Shown here piece by piece: positions 19,275 to 29,582 of a DNA stretch of 64,000 bases. The notes under the pieces were generated by a model that saw nothing but the letters and a program-made list of their open reading frames with translations, did no database searches and was not told where the DNA came from. Position 1 is the stretch's first letter. Each line of letters begins with the position of its first letter. Made by a program: the position numbers and the translations under genes. The stretch is taken from contig NZ_JAUSVR010000011.1 in the NCBI RefSeq assembly GCF_030814815.1, positions 1 through 64,000 on the forward strand, read 5' to 3'. The stretch comes from Ancylobacter amanitiformis (GTDB lineage: Bacteria > Pseudomonadota > Alphaproteobacteria > Rhizobiales > Xanthobacteraceae).

Positions 19275-19325
19275 ACCTTGCCCCCGTCCAGCCGTTTCCA
19301 TGGGTACCCCATGGAGTGATGCGGC

Positions 19326-20150
19326 ATGAATCTCGACACTTTCGGCGCGACCGGCGAACGCGGCACGCTCGCCGACCTGTTCATTCTCTATGGGCTCAAC
19401 GCGCTCTACGCGCTGGGCCTGCTGGTTCTGGGCTGGTATGCCGCCTCCGTCGTGGAGCGGCTCGTGCTGCGCGCCTTCGGCGCGGCGCGGCGGGTCGATC
19501 CCACGGTGGGCGTGTTCCTCGCCTCGATCGCGCGCTATGGCGTGCTGGTCTTTGTCGGCGTGGCGGTGCTGCAGCGCTTCGGCATCCAGACCACCAGCAT
19601 CATCGCCGTGCTGGGCGCCACCTCCCTCGCGGTCGGCCTCGCCCTCCAGGGCACGCTGTCCAATGTCGCGGCGGGGGTGATGCTGCTGCTGTTCCGCCCG
19701 TTTAAGCTCGGTGATCAGGTCGAGATCGGCGGCATGGCCGGCACGGTGAAGGGGCTGACCCTGTTCATCACCGAACTGGCCGCCGGCGACAATGTTCAGG
19801 TGCTGATGCCGAATGGAAAGGTGTGGGGCGCGCCGATCGTCAACAAGTCGGTCTATGGCGCGCGCAGCTTCTCGTTCGCGCTGGAACTGAAGCCGGATGC
19901 CGATATCGAGGCGGTGCTGGCCAAGGGGCTGGACTTCCTCACGGCGGATTCGCGCGTGCAGACGCAGCCGGGACCGACGGCCGCCATCTCACGGATGGCG
20001 CTTGATCGCGTGGAAATCGCCTTTTCCGGCTGGGCAGCGGCGGGAGATGCCGGCGCGGTGCGCGGCGATCTGATCCGCCATCTGCGCGGCGTGCTGAAGG
20101 ACGCGACGCCCGCCACGTCCCCCAGGAGCCCGAGCATGGCGAACGCCTGA
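19326..20150 (+). CDS. Small-conductance mechanosensitive channel, MscS family
   Basis: A 274-residue inner-membrane channel that opens on membrane tension to release solutes during osmotic down-shock. Three hydrophobic segments lie at about residues 20-40, 62-82 and 86-115; the last is the pore-lining TM3 with the Ala/Gly packing IIAVLGATSLAVGLALQGTL. The cytoplasmic beta domain follows (FRPFKLGDQVEIGGMAGTVK, MPNGKVWGAPIVNKS). The start is supported by GGAG about 10 bases before ATG 19326. Confidence 0.93.
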   Translation: MNLDTFGATGERGTLADLFILYGLNALYALGLLVLGWYAASVVERLVLRAFGAARRVDPTVGVFLASIARYGVLVFVGVAVLQRFGIQTTSIIAVLGATSLAVGLALQGTLSNVAAGVMLLLFRPFKLGDQVEIGGMAGTVKGLTLFITELAAGDNVQVLMPNGKVWGAPIVNKSVYGARSFSFALELKPDADIEAVLAKGLDFLTADSRVQTQPGPTAAISRMALDRVEIAFSGWAAAGDAGAVRGDLIRHLRGVLKDATPATSPRSPSMANA

Positions 20151-20193
20151 GGGCGTTCGCGCGGCAGGCGAGGCGAACCTCGCGAGGCGGGGC

Positions 20194-21831
<1,638 letters not shown>

Positions 21832-22048
21832 CTGGGGTCAATTCTGCGGCTGCGCACCGCTCACCGGAGCCCCGAGCCGTAACCGGGGATGGCTGCATCG
21901 TCGTCGCGCGGAACGCATCAGTCGGGTATGGTCGGACGACGCGTTGCACCATACGGATAAAGCCCGGAAAGTCAACGAAGTTTACCGATGTCAAGGGTTT
22001 GTACGGGCATTTTTGCCCAGCGACGCCCTTTCGGGGGCTGGAGACGCC

Positions 22049-22525
22049 ATGAGCCGTGCCTTCGTCAAGGAAGATAGCGGCGCCGAGGCGCTGCCCGAAC
22101 GCCCGGTCAGCCCTGAGCGCAATCTCGTCACCCGGCGCGGGCTGGCGCTCATCGAGCAGGAGGGCGCGCGCCAGCGCGAGGCACTCTCCGCCGCCGGTGC
22201 GGCGGGTGAGCGCGACCGCGTGGCGGCGGCCTCGCGCGAGCTGCGCTACTGGAGCGCGCGCCGCGCCAATGCCGAGCCGGTCGACCCGCCGGCCAGCGGC
22301 GAGGCGATCACTTTCGGCATGGCGGTCACGATCGAGGACGAGGCGGGCCGCCGCCGCACCTACCGAATCGTCGGCGAGGACGAGGCGGACCCGCGCGAAG
22401 GGCGCATCGCCTGGATTTCCCCGGTCGCCCGCGCGCTGATGGGCAAATGGGTGGGCGACGAGATCCGCCTGCCGGCCGGAACCGCCGAGATTGTTGCGGT
22501 CGATCCCCTGCCGGAGCCGTTCTAG
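22049..22525 (+). CDS. GreA/GreB-family transcription elongation factor
   Basis: A 158-residue protein with the GreA/GreB architecture: an N-terminal coiled region (NLVTRRGLALIEQEGARQRE) and a C-terminal FKBP-like domain (ITFGMAVTIEDEAGRRRTYR, WISPVARALMGKWVGDEIRL). It should bind RNA polymerase and affect elongation or backtracking. The coiled coil is short and the tip acidic pair of true GreA is not obvious, so it may be a Gre-like anti-cleavage or Rnk-like factor. GGAG lies about 8 bases before ATG 22049. Confidence 0.85.
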   Translation: MSRAFVKEDSGAEALPERPVSPERNLVTRRGLALIEQEGARQREALSAAGAAGERDRVAAASRELRYWSARRANAEPVDPPASGEAITFGMAVTIEDEAGRRRTYRIVGEDEADPREGRIAWISPVARALMGKWVGDEIRLPAGTAEIVAVDPLPEPF

Positions 22526-22590
22526 GCACGCCGGATGCTGGACCCCGGCGGCAGAGCGGCTATCCTGTACCCCCGAGCCCGAAAATCAGC

Positions 22591-23721
22591 GTGTCCGTGT
22601 TCCGTTTCATCCATACGAGCGACCTCCATCTCGGCAAGCGCTTCGGCAACCTGCCCGAGGAATTGCGCGGGCGGCTGCGCGAGGCGCGCCATGGCGTGAT
22701 CGGCCGGCTGGCGGGCGCGGCGCGGGCGAACGGAGCCGGCGTGGTGCTGCTGGCCGGCGACACGTTCGACACCGAGACGCCCTCGCCGGAAATCCGCCGT
22801 CAGGCGCTGGCCGAAATGGGCCATCACGCGCCGCTGACCTTCGTGCTGCTGCCGGGCAATCATGATTCGCTGCAGGCCACCTCGCTGTGGAGCGCGCTGC
22901 GCGAGGGTGCGCCACCCAATGTGATCCTCGCCACCGAGCCCGTGCCGCTGACGCTGGCGCCCGGCGTGAGCCTGCTTCCGGCGCCCTGCACGACGCGTCG
23001 GCCCGGCCGCGACCTTACCGAATGGATGAGCGGCGCGCCGACGCCCGAGGGCGCGCTCCGGCTTGGCCTCGCCCATGGCGCGATCCGCGATTTCTCGGAG
23101 GAGGGGAACGCCGCGGAGGTTCTCGCACCCGACCGTGCCGCCCGTGCCGGCCTCGATTATCTCGCGCTCGGCGACTGGCATGGCGCCATCGCGGTGGATG
23201 CGCGCACGCGCTACAGCGGCACGCCGGAGCCGGACCGCTTCAAGCATGGCCGGCCGGGCGAGGCGCTACTTGTCCATGTCGCCGCCGCCGGCGCGCTGCC
23301 GGAAGTGACGCCGTTCCCCACCGGCTCGTTTGACTGGCGGATCGTGCCGCTGCATCTGTTGCCGGGAGATGACGGCCCCGCGCAACTGGCGGGGCTGCTG
23401 CCGGCTGGCCCGCAGCGGCGCCAAAGCCTGTTGCGCATCGCCGCCACGGGCCGGGCGAGCCTTGCCGGCCGCACCGCGCTGGCCGCCGCCGTGCAGCATG
23501 CCGCGCCGGAATTCGCCCTGCTCGAATTCGACGATGGCGACCTCGCCACCGAGTGCGAGGCGACCGATCTCGACCTGATCGACCGCGCCGGCGCGCTGCG
23601 CGAGGCGGCCGAGACGCTGAGTGCCGCCAGCCTCGATCCGTCGGCGTCGGCGGGCGAGCGGGACACCGCCCGCGCCGCGCTGGTACGGCTGTTCTCCTAT
23701 TGCCAGAAGATCGCCTCATGA
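22591..23721 (+). CDS. Mre11/SbcD-like DNA repair exonuclease
   Basis: A 376-residue metallophosphoesterase of the SbcD/Mre11/YhaO group. The metal-binding motifs occur in order: HTSDLHLGKRFG, LLAGDTFDTE, LLPGNHDSLQ and LGDWHGAIA. The GTG at 22591 gives the expected start just before the DLHLG motif; ORF extension further upstream overlaps the gre-like gene and is not credible. Its stop overlaps the start of the SbcC/Rad50-like ATPase (ATGA), so the two form a complex-encoding pair that likely processes DNA ends. Confidence 0.9.
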   Translation: MSVFRFIHTSDLHLGKRFGNLPEELRGRLREARHGVIGRLAGAARANGAGVVLLAGDTFDTETPSPEIRRQALAEMGHHAPLTFVLLPGNHDSLQATSLWSALREGAPPNVILATEPVPLTLAPGVSLLPAPCTTRRPGRDLTEWMSGAPTPEGALRLGLAHGAIRDFSEEGNAAEVLAPDRAARAGLDYLALGDWHGAIAVDARTRYSGTPEPDRFKHGRPGEALLVHVAAAGALPEVTPFPTGSFDWRIVPLHLLPGDDGPAQLAGLLPAGPQRRQSLLRIAATGRASLAGRTALAAAVQHAAPEFALLEFDDGDLATECEATDLDLIDRAGALREAAETLSAASLDPSASAGERDTARAALVRLFSYCQKIAS

Positions 23722-26360
23722 AGCTCGCGGCGCTGCGGCTCTACAATGTCAAGCGCTTCGCGCGGCAGGGCGTCGCCATCGAGGGCATCGGCGATGGCGT
23801 CAACGTGCTGTGCGCCGCCAATGAATATGGCAAGTCGACCAGTTTCGAGGCGCTGCACGCGCTGTTCTTCCTGCCGCATACCAGCGTCGCCAAGGATGTG
23901 CAGCGGCTCAAGCCCTATAGCGGCGGCAACCCGATCGTCCAGGCGGAGATCGAGGTGGCGCAAGGCCGGTTCCGCCTCACCAAGCAGTTCCTCGGCGGCA
24001 AGCGCGCGCAGGTCGAGCGGCTCGATGGTTTCGGCGGCGCGCATCTGGTCGCCCAGGCCGACGAGGCCGAGGGCTTCATCGCCGGCCTGATCCGCGGCGG
24101 CAGCGCCGGCCCGGCGGGGCTTTTATGGGTGCGCCAGGGCATTACCGGCCTCGAAGAGCGCAAGAAGAGCGAGGAGGAGGATGAACGCCGCGTGCGCGAG
24201 AGCCTGCTCGCCTCCGTGCAGGGCGAGGTCGAGGCGATCACCGGCGGACGGCGCATGTCGCAGATCATGGCGGCCTGCGAGGAGGAACTGGGCCGGCTCG
24301 TCACCGCCACATTGCGGCCCAAGGGCGGCGGGCCCTATGCCGCCGCCGCCGAGGAGGAAGCGCGCCTCAATGAGGAGGAGCGGCGTCTGGCCGCCGAGGT
24401 GAGGGCGCTGCGCGAGGCGCTGGACCGCCGCGCGGGGGCGCTGAAACGCCTCGCCGAGCTCGGCCATGCCGAGGAGAAGGCCGCCCGCCGCGCCGCCGTG
24501 GAGCAGGCGGAGGCGGCTTTCGAGGCGGCCAAGGCGCATGCGCAGAAGCTGAAGGCGGCCGAGGCGGAAGCCGCGCTCGCCCGCGAGCGTCGCGACGCGG
24601 CGGTGCGCGAGGTTTCCGCCTTCCGCGAGGCGCTGGAGCAGGCCGGGCGGCTCGGCGGCGAGCTGGAGGCCGCCCATGCGGCGCGCGAGGAGGCGAGGGC
24701 GCGGCGCGGCGTGGCCGTGGCGGCGATCGAACAGGCCAATGCCGCGGTGGTGGCCGCGGAGAGCGAGGAACAGGCGATCCGCGACCTTCTCGGCCGGCTG
24801 GATGCGGCGCTGCGCGCCCGGCAGGCGGCGGAGGAGCTGAGCGCGCTCGACGCGCGGCTGCGGCAGGGCGAGGCGCTGCGGGCCGGGCTGGAGCAGGGCG
24901 AGGCCGCGCTCGCGCTCATCGCGATTGCCGATGCGGCGGTCGACGGCCTGCAGCTGCTCGACATCGAGATTGCCCGGCTGCGCGCGGCCGAGGAGGCGGC
25001 ACTGCCGACGCTGCGCATGGCCTATGCGCCCACCGCCGGCGCGCCGCTGGTTCTGGACGGGGCGCCGCTCAGCGAGGGCGAGGAGCGGCCGATCCGCGAC
25101 CTGTCGGAGCTGGATATTCCCGGCATCGGCACGCTGACCCTGCGCTCGCACCGCCCGGACGGAGCCGACCGCGCCCGCCGCGCGGCGGAGCGCAAGCGTG
25201 CCGACCAGCTGGCGACGCTGGGCGTGGCGGACCTCGCGGAGGCACGCGGCCGGCAGGCTGCCGCCCGCGCGAAAAGCGCCGAGCTTGACGGGCTGCGGCT
25301 GGAACTGCGCCATGTGGCGCCCGATGGGCTGGCGCGGCTGCGCGAGGAGGTGGCGCGTCGTGCCGCCCTTGCGCCGGAAGTGCTGGAGCTCAAGGCCGAT
25401 CCCGAGGAGACGCGGCTGAAGCTGGCGCAGGCCGGCTTGCGCGTCGGCGCCGCGCGCAATGGCGTGCGTGAGGCGCAGCCGCAGCAGGGGCGGGCCAATG
25501 ACGCCTTCGTCGCCACGGAAGCGGCGGTGGCGCGGCTCAACGGCGAACTCGCCCGGCTCGACGCGTTTCTCGGTGACGCGGCAGAGCGCCCCGCCCGCGC
25601 GCAGCTTCTGGCGCAGGCGCGCGAGGAGCGCGAGGCGCTGTTCGCGCGGCACGAAGCGCTGGCGGTGGCCCTGCGGCAGGCCGCGCCCCATCTTCCCTCC
25701 GCCGAGGCGGCGCTGCGCCGCGCGAAATCGGCCGAGGACGCGGCGGCGCAGGAAGAGGGCCGGCTTGGCCGCGAACTCGCCGAGCTGAACGGGCAGATCC
25801 GCACCCGCGCCGACGACGCGGTGGAGGAGGCATGGCGCGAGACGGCCGAGGCGCTGGAAGCCGCGCGCGGCCGCGTCCGGGCCTTTGCCGCCGAGGTCGC
25901 GGCGCTCGACCGGCTGCGCGCGACCCTGCAAGCCTCGCGCTCGGCGGCGCGCGACCTCTACCTCAAGCCGGTGCTGACCGAGTTGCGGCCGCTGCTCGGC
26001 CTGCTGTTCGAGGATATTTCCATCGTGTTCGACGAGAAGAGCCTGCTGCCGCAGACCATCCGTCGCAACGGACAGGACGAGGAGATCGACCGGCTGAGCG
26101 GGGGCATGCGCGAGCAGCTCTCGGTGCTCACGCGCCTCGCCTTCGCCCGGCTGCTGGCGCGCGATGGCCGGCCGGCGCCGGTCATCCTCGACGATGCGCT
26201 GGTCTATTCCGACGATGACCGCATCGAGCGCATGTTCAACGCCCTGCACCTGCAGGCGCGCGACCAGCAGATCCTGGTCTTTTCCTGCCGCCAGCGGGCC
26301 TTTTCCCGGCTCGGCGGCAATGTGCTCGCCATGACGCCATGGCAGCCGGAGACCGCCTGA
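23718..26360 (+). CDS. Rad50/SbcC-like AAA ATPase (YhaN type)
   Basis: An 880-residue SMC-like ATPase. It has a Walker A of the RecF/SbcC type, CAANEYGKST (about residues 35-44), a long Ala/Glu/Arg-rich coiled-coil middle interrupted near residues 430-490, and a C-terminal signature LSGGMREQLSVLTRLAFARL with Walker B VILDDALVYSDDD. The coil lacks an obvious CXXC zinc hook, which argues for the YhaN branch rather than true SbcC. It is coupled to the nuclease gene by an ATGA overlap. Together they probably form a DNA-end tethering and processing complex. Confidence 0.9.
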   Translation: MKLAALRLYNVKRFARQGVAIEGIGDGVNVLCAANEYGKSTSFEALHALFFLPHTSVAKDVQRLKPYSGGNPIVQAEIEVAQGRFRLTKQFLGGKRAQVERLDGFGGAHLVAQADEAEGFIAGLIRGGSAGPAGLLWVRQGITGLEERKKSEEEDERRVRESLLASVQGEVEAITGGRRMSQIMAACEEELGRLVTATLRPKGGGPYAAAAEEEARLNEEERRLAAEVRALREALDRRAGALKRLAELGHAEEKAARRAAVEQAEAAFEAAKAHAQKLKAAEAEAALARERRDAAVREVSAFREALEQAGRLGGELEAAHAAREEARARRGVAVAAIEQANAAVVAAESEEQAIRDLLGRLDAALRARQAAEELSALDARLRQGEALRAGLEQGEAALALIAIADAAVDGLQLLDIEIARLRAAEEAALPTLRMAYAPTAGAPLVLDGAPLSEGEERPIRDLSELDIPGIGTLTLRSHRPDGADRARRAAERKRADQLATLGVADLAEARGRQAAARAKSAELDGLRLELRHVAPDGLARLREEVARRAALAPEVLELKADPEETRLKLAQAGLRVGAARNGVREAQPQQGRANDAFVATEAAVARLNGELARLDAFLGDAAERPARAQLLAQAREEREALFARHEALAVALRQAAPHLPSAEAALRRAKSAEDAAAQEEGRLGRELAELNGQIRTRADDAVEEAWRETAEALEAARGRVRAFAAEVAALDRLRATLQASRSAARDLYLKPVLTELRPLLGLLFEDISIVFDEKSLLPQTIRRNGQDEEIDRLSGGMREQLSVLTRLAFARLLARDGRPAPVILDDALVYSDDDRIERMFNALHLQARDQQILVFSCRQRAFSRLGGNVLAMTPWQPETA

Positions 26361-26404
26361 ACCGCGCCTGAGGCCGCGCGGGGCGGCAGCGCGGCGCGCC
26401 TTGG

Positions 26405-26436
26405 TGTGCTTTGGAGAGCTTTGGAGAGCTTTGGGG
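26405..26436. repeat. Short 10-bp tandem repeat
   Basis: The decamer CTTTGGAGAG occurs twice in tandem and then a third partial time, in the gap between the Rad50-like gene and the convergent GTPase gene. A GGCCGG/CCGGCC hairpin follows at about 26455-26475 without a T run. No gene is seen in 26361-26494. Confidence 0.7.
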
Positions 26437-26494
26437 GGAGAGGGAGTGCGGGGGCCGGAATGGACCCGGCCGCTTCTGCCACTTTCCGCTCCGC

Positions 26495-27709
26495 TCAGGC
26501 CGGCACGCGTTCCCATGTCGGGAACGGGTCGGGCAGGTGCTTGAACGGCTCGGGGTCGAACACGTTCGGCTTCATCGGGCCGATGAGGCAGGCGTCGAGC
26601 GCGGCGCGGATCGCCGCCTCGTCCAGGTTCACGCCGATGAAGACCAGTTCCTGCCGCCGGTCGCCATAGCCGGGCGTCCAGTGCTGGCGCAGCCAGGAAC
26701 GCCAGTCCGGCTGCGTCGGCCAGTGCTCGGTGGGGATCGCCGCCCACCATTGGCCGATCGAGCCGGTGCGGCAGATGGCGCCGGCCAGCGACATTTCCCC
26801 CACCCGGCGCGGGCGGGTCGCCAGCCAGAACAGGCCCTTGGCCCGCACGAGGCCCGGCCAGGTGCGGGCGAGGAAGGCGTCGAACTTCTCCGGGTGGAAC
26901 GGTCGGCGGGCGCGATAGACGAAGCTGGAAACGCCGTATTCCTCGGTTTCCGGCACATGGTCCTTGAAGCCGTTCAGCTCCTTGAACCAAGTCGGGTGTT
27001 CATGGGCGGCCTCGAAATCGAACCGGCCGGTGCCGAGAATGTCCTTGAGCGGCACATGGGCCTGATCGGTCTCGATGAGGCGCGCGTCGGGGTTCAGCGC
27101 CTTCACCACGGCCCGCACTTCCGCACGGCGGGCGGGGACGACGTCCGAAACCTTGTTGAGCACGACGACGTCGGCGAACTCGATCTGGTCGGTCAGCAGG
27201 TCGACCAGCGTGCGCTCATCCTCCTCGCCCGCCGTCTCGCCGCGATCGCGCAGGAAATCGCGGCAGCCGAAATCCTTGAGCAGGTTGGCGGCATCCACCA
27301 CCGTCACCATCGTATCGAGCCGGGCGACGTCGGAGAGTGAAAACCCGTCCTCGTCGCGGAACTCGAACGTGGCGGCGACGGGCAGCGGCTCGGCGATGCC
27401 GGTGGATTCGATCAGCAGATAGTCGAAGCGCCCCTCGGCCGCGAGCCGGCGCACCTCGGCGAGCAGATCGTCGCGCAGCGTGCAGCAGATGCAGCCATTG
27501 GTCATTTCGACCAGCTTCTCCTGCGTGTGCGAGAGGTTCGCCCCGCCCGCCCGCACCAGCTCGGCATCGATGTTCACCTCCGACATGTCGTTGACGATGA
27601 CCGCCACGCGCAGCCCCTCGCGATTGGCGAGGACATGGTTGAGCAGGGTGGTTTTTCCGGCGCCGAGAAAGCCGGACAGCACCGTGACCGGAAGGCGTGA
27701 ATCGGACAT
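26495..27709 (-). CDS. COG0523 zinc-metallochaperone GTPase (CobW/ZigA-like)
   Basis: A 404-residue G3E-family GTPase. Motifs in order: Walker [15 protein letters not shown] (about residues 11-24), the metal-binding GCICC of the CXCC type (about residue 70), [12 protein letters not shown] and the guanine-specificity NKVSD. A C-terminal CobW domain follows ([31 protein letters not shown]). This family delivers zinc to enzymes under zinc shortage. ATG 27709 is chosen because GGAG sits about 9 bases upstream, and a more upstream start (27754) would lie inside the Zur-like operator. Zinc, rather than cobalt or iron, is inferred from that operator. Confidence 0.9.
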   Translation of the reverse strand: MSDSRLPVTVLSGFLGAGKTTLLNHVLANREGLRVAVIVNDMSEVNIDAELVRAGGANLSHTQEKLVEMTNGCICCTLRDDLLAEVRRLAAEGRFDYLLIESTGIAEPLPVAATFEFRDEDGFSLSDVARLDTMVTVVDAANLLKDFGCRDFLRDRGETAGEEDERTLVDLLTDQIEFADVVVLNKVSDVVPARRAEVRAVVKALNPDARLIETDQAHVPLKDILGTGRFDFEAAHEHPTWFKELNGFKDHVPETEEYGVSSFVYRARRPFHPEKFDAFLARTWPGLVRAKGLFWLATRPRRVGEMSLAGAICRTGSIGQWWAAIPTEHWPTQPDWRSWLRQHWTPGYGDRRQELVFIGVNLDEAAIRAALDACLIGPMKPNVFDPEPFKHLPDPFPTWERVPA

Positions 27710-27729
27710 AGGCGCGCGCTCCATGCGTA

Positions 27730-27750
27730 AAGTGATATAATGTATCACTT
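27730..27750. promoter_or_regulatory. Zur-box-like operator before the COG0523 gene
   Basis: A perfect inverted repeat AAGTGATA (27730-27737) and TATCACTT (27743-27750) around a 5-base AT-rich centre. Its position, 21 bases upstream of the GTPase start, and its AT-rich symmetric form resemble zinc-uptake-regulator boxes found before COG0523 genes in alphaproteobacteria. The exact match to a Zur consensus could not be tested here. Confidence 0.6.
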
Positions 27751-27929
27751 GCATGGTGAGCGCATCGGATCAAGCCCGTCGGTGCCGGAGAGAAACGCCG
27801 GCCCGTCAGGCCCGGGCCGGTCCGGTGGCCGGTGGCCGGCGGCTGGGCCGGGCGTTGCGGGGCAAAGACCCCGACGGATTCGCGCGAACGGCGGTACCGA
27901 ATGAGCGCCGGCGCCGGGTGGCGCCCCGT

Positions 27930-28595
27930 TCACAGGCTGTCGTAGAGTGCGTTCACATCGTCCAGCGCATAGGCGAACTCGACCGGGCGGGTGCAGCGCC
28001 AGCCCCCGAAAGCCTCGCCCTCCAGCGCCTTGAGTGCCTCCGGCATTCTGAGGATGCCCCCGCCATAGAGCCGGTTGGCCATGTCGAGCATGCCGGTGCG
28101 GTGCATCGCCTCGCTCATGCTGCCGCAGGCCTCCTTCACCAGGAAGACGCGGAAGCCGAGATAGACCGCGTCGAAGGTCGTCGCCGTCACGCAGCTGTCG
28201 GTGAGCACGCCGGCCACCACCAGCGTCTCGATTCCGCGCGCCTTCAGCCGCTCCTCCAGATCGGTATGGCGGAACGCGCTCGGCCAGTTCTTGTGGAGGA
28301 CGATATCGCCATCCTGTGGCGCGACCTCCGCACAGATTTCCGCGCCCGGTTGGCCCGCGACGGCCGAGCGGAACGTCTCGCCGACCGCTTCATCGTGTAG
28401 CGCATAGTCGCCGCGTTCCTCGTCCCGCACGTAGAACTGCGCGTGCACGACACAGACGCCGGCTTTCCGGGCCGTCGCCAGCAGCTGCGCGGCGTTGGCG
28501 AGGACGCTGTCATAGCCGACGATCGCCCAGGTGGCGCCGGGGCGGTACTCGTTCTGCAGGTCGATGAGGACAAGGGCGGAGGTCGCGGGCGACAT
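27930..28595 (-). CDS. Isochorismatase-family cysteine hydrolase
   Basis: A 221-residue hydrolase with the family triad: Asp in LVLIDLQNEYRPG (about residue 12), Lys in IVLHKNWPSAFRHTDLE and the nucleophilic Cys in GVLTDSCVTATTFDAVYLGF. Relatives include N-carbamoylsarcosine amidase and ureidoacrylate hydrolase, enzymes that release ammonia and CO2 from N-carbamoyl groups, which would fit the neighbouring hydantoinase and carbamoylase. The exact substrate is not evident. It is the last gene of the eight-gene leftward operon. Confidence 0.87.
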   Translation of the reverse strand: MSPATSALVLIDLQNEYRPGATWAIVGYDSVLANAAQLLATARKAGVCVVHAQFYVRDEERGDYALHDEAVGETFRSAVAGQPGAEICAEVAPQDGDIVLHKNWPSAFRHTDLEERLKARGIETLVVAGVLTDSCVTATTFDAVYLGFRVFLVKEACGSMSEAMHRTGMLDMANRLYGGGILRMPEALKALEGEAFGGWRCTRPVEFAYALDDVNALYDSL

Positions 28596-28640
28596 GCGGC
28601 GCCTTTTTCGTTGCGGGCAGGAGCAGAAGCACGGGCGGAT

Positions 28641-29582
28641 TCAGCCGCCGGCGGGTGGCAGGCGTGGCCCGGCGGTCTGCGCGATGAGCGCGTATTCGGT
28701 CGGGCGGCGATAGCGCGCGAAGTCGAAGCCCGCCTTGGCGCAGTCGTCATTCATGGCGAGGTCGGCGCGGTGAACGATCACCTCGTCGCCGAGCGAGTTG
28801 GCCAGCGCGACGATTTCCCCGCTGGGGGCGATGATGCAGGAGCCGCCGATCAGCGCCTGTCCCTCCTCGACCCCGGCCTTGGCGGCGGCGGCGATCCACA
28901 CCGTGTTCTGGTAGGCGCCGGCCTGCATGGGCAGATGGTTGTGGAACATGCGCAGATGCGCCAGCCGTGGGGTCTCGCTGAGCAGGAGCGGCGTGTTGTA
29001 GCCGATCAGCACCATTTCCGCGCCGTTGAGGCACAGCATGCGGTAGGTCTCCGGCCAGCGCCGGTCGTTGCAGATCGCCATGCCGATCCGCACCCCCTCG
29101 AAGGAAAATACCGGGAAGCCGAGATTGCCCGGCTCGAAATAGCGCCGTTCGAGATGCACGGTCACGCCTTCTTCCGGCTCCTCGGAGCCGGGCACATGCA
29201 TCTTGCGGTAGCGGCCGATCACCGCACCGTCGCGCCCCGCCAGCACCATCGTGTTGAACCGCCGTTCGCGTCCGTCCTCCACCACGCTCTCGCAATAGCC
29301 GAGCGCGAAGCCGACCTTGAGACGCCGCGCCGCCGCGAATAGCGGGGCGGTGTCCGGGCCGGGCATTTCGTGCTCGTAGAAGGCACGGATCTCGTCCGGA
29401 TCGGTCAGCTCCCAGCGGGGAAAGAAGGTGGTGAGCGCCATTTCCGGGAATACCGCCAGTTCGGCGCCTCCCGTCGCGGCGGTTTCCAGCAGGGCGATGA
29501 GCCGCGCCACCACGTCCGCCCGGCTCTCCGCACGGGCGATCGGGCCGGTCTGGCAGACGGCGACGTTCAGGCGGCGAGCCAT
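28641..29582 (-). CDS. N-carbamoyl-D-amino acid hydrolase (nitrilase superfamily)
   Basis: A 313-residue carbon-nitrogen hydrolase that resembles D-carbamoylase along its length: GPIARAESRADVVARLIALL, VFPEMALTTFFPRWELTD with the catalytic Glu, IGRYRKMHVPGSEEPEE with the catalytic Lys, KRYFEPGNLGFPV-type block as ERRYFEPGNLGFPV, and MAICNDRRWPETYRM with the nucleophilic Cys. D-carbamoylase hydrolyses N-carbamoyl-D-amino acids to D-amino acid, CO2 and ammonia. Its start overlaps the end of the hydantoinase gene by 16 bases, which strongly ties the two steps together. Confidence 0.88.
   Translation of the reverse strand: MARRLNVAVCQTGPIARAESRADVVARLIALLETAATGGAELAVFPEMALTTFFPRWELTDPDEIRAFYEHEMPGPDTAPLFAAARRLKVGFALGYCESVVEDGRERRFNTMVLAGRDGAVIGRYRKMHVPGSEEPEEGVTVHLERRYFEPGNLGFPVFSFEGVRIGMAICNDRRWPETYRMLCLNGAEMVLIGYNTPLLLSETPRLAHLRMFHNHLPMQAGAYQNTVWIAAAAKAGVEEGQALIGGSCIIAPSGEIVALANSLGDEVIVHRADLAMNDDCAKAGFDFARYRRPTEYALIAQTAGPRLPPAGG

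Noticed and set aside
26402-26475. Possible terminator between the Rad50-like gene and the GTPase gene
   Set aside because: A GGCCGG/CCGGCC hairpin exists but there is no T run on either side.
24123-26990. A 955-residue minus-strand frame opposite the Rad50-like gene
   Set aside because: Shadow of the strongly biased coiled-coil codons; no motifs, and it runs into the GTPase gene in another frame.
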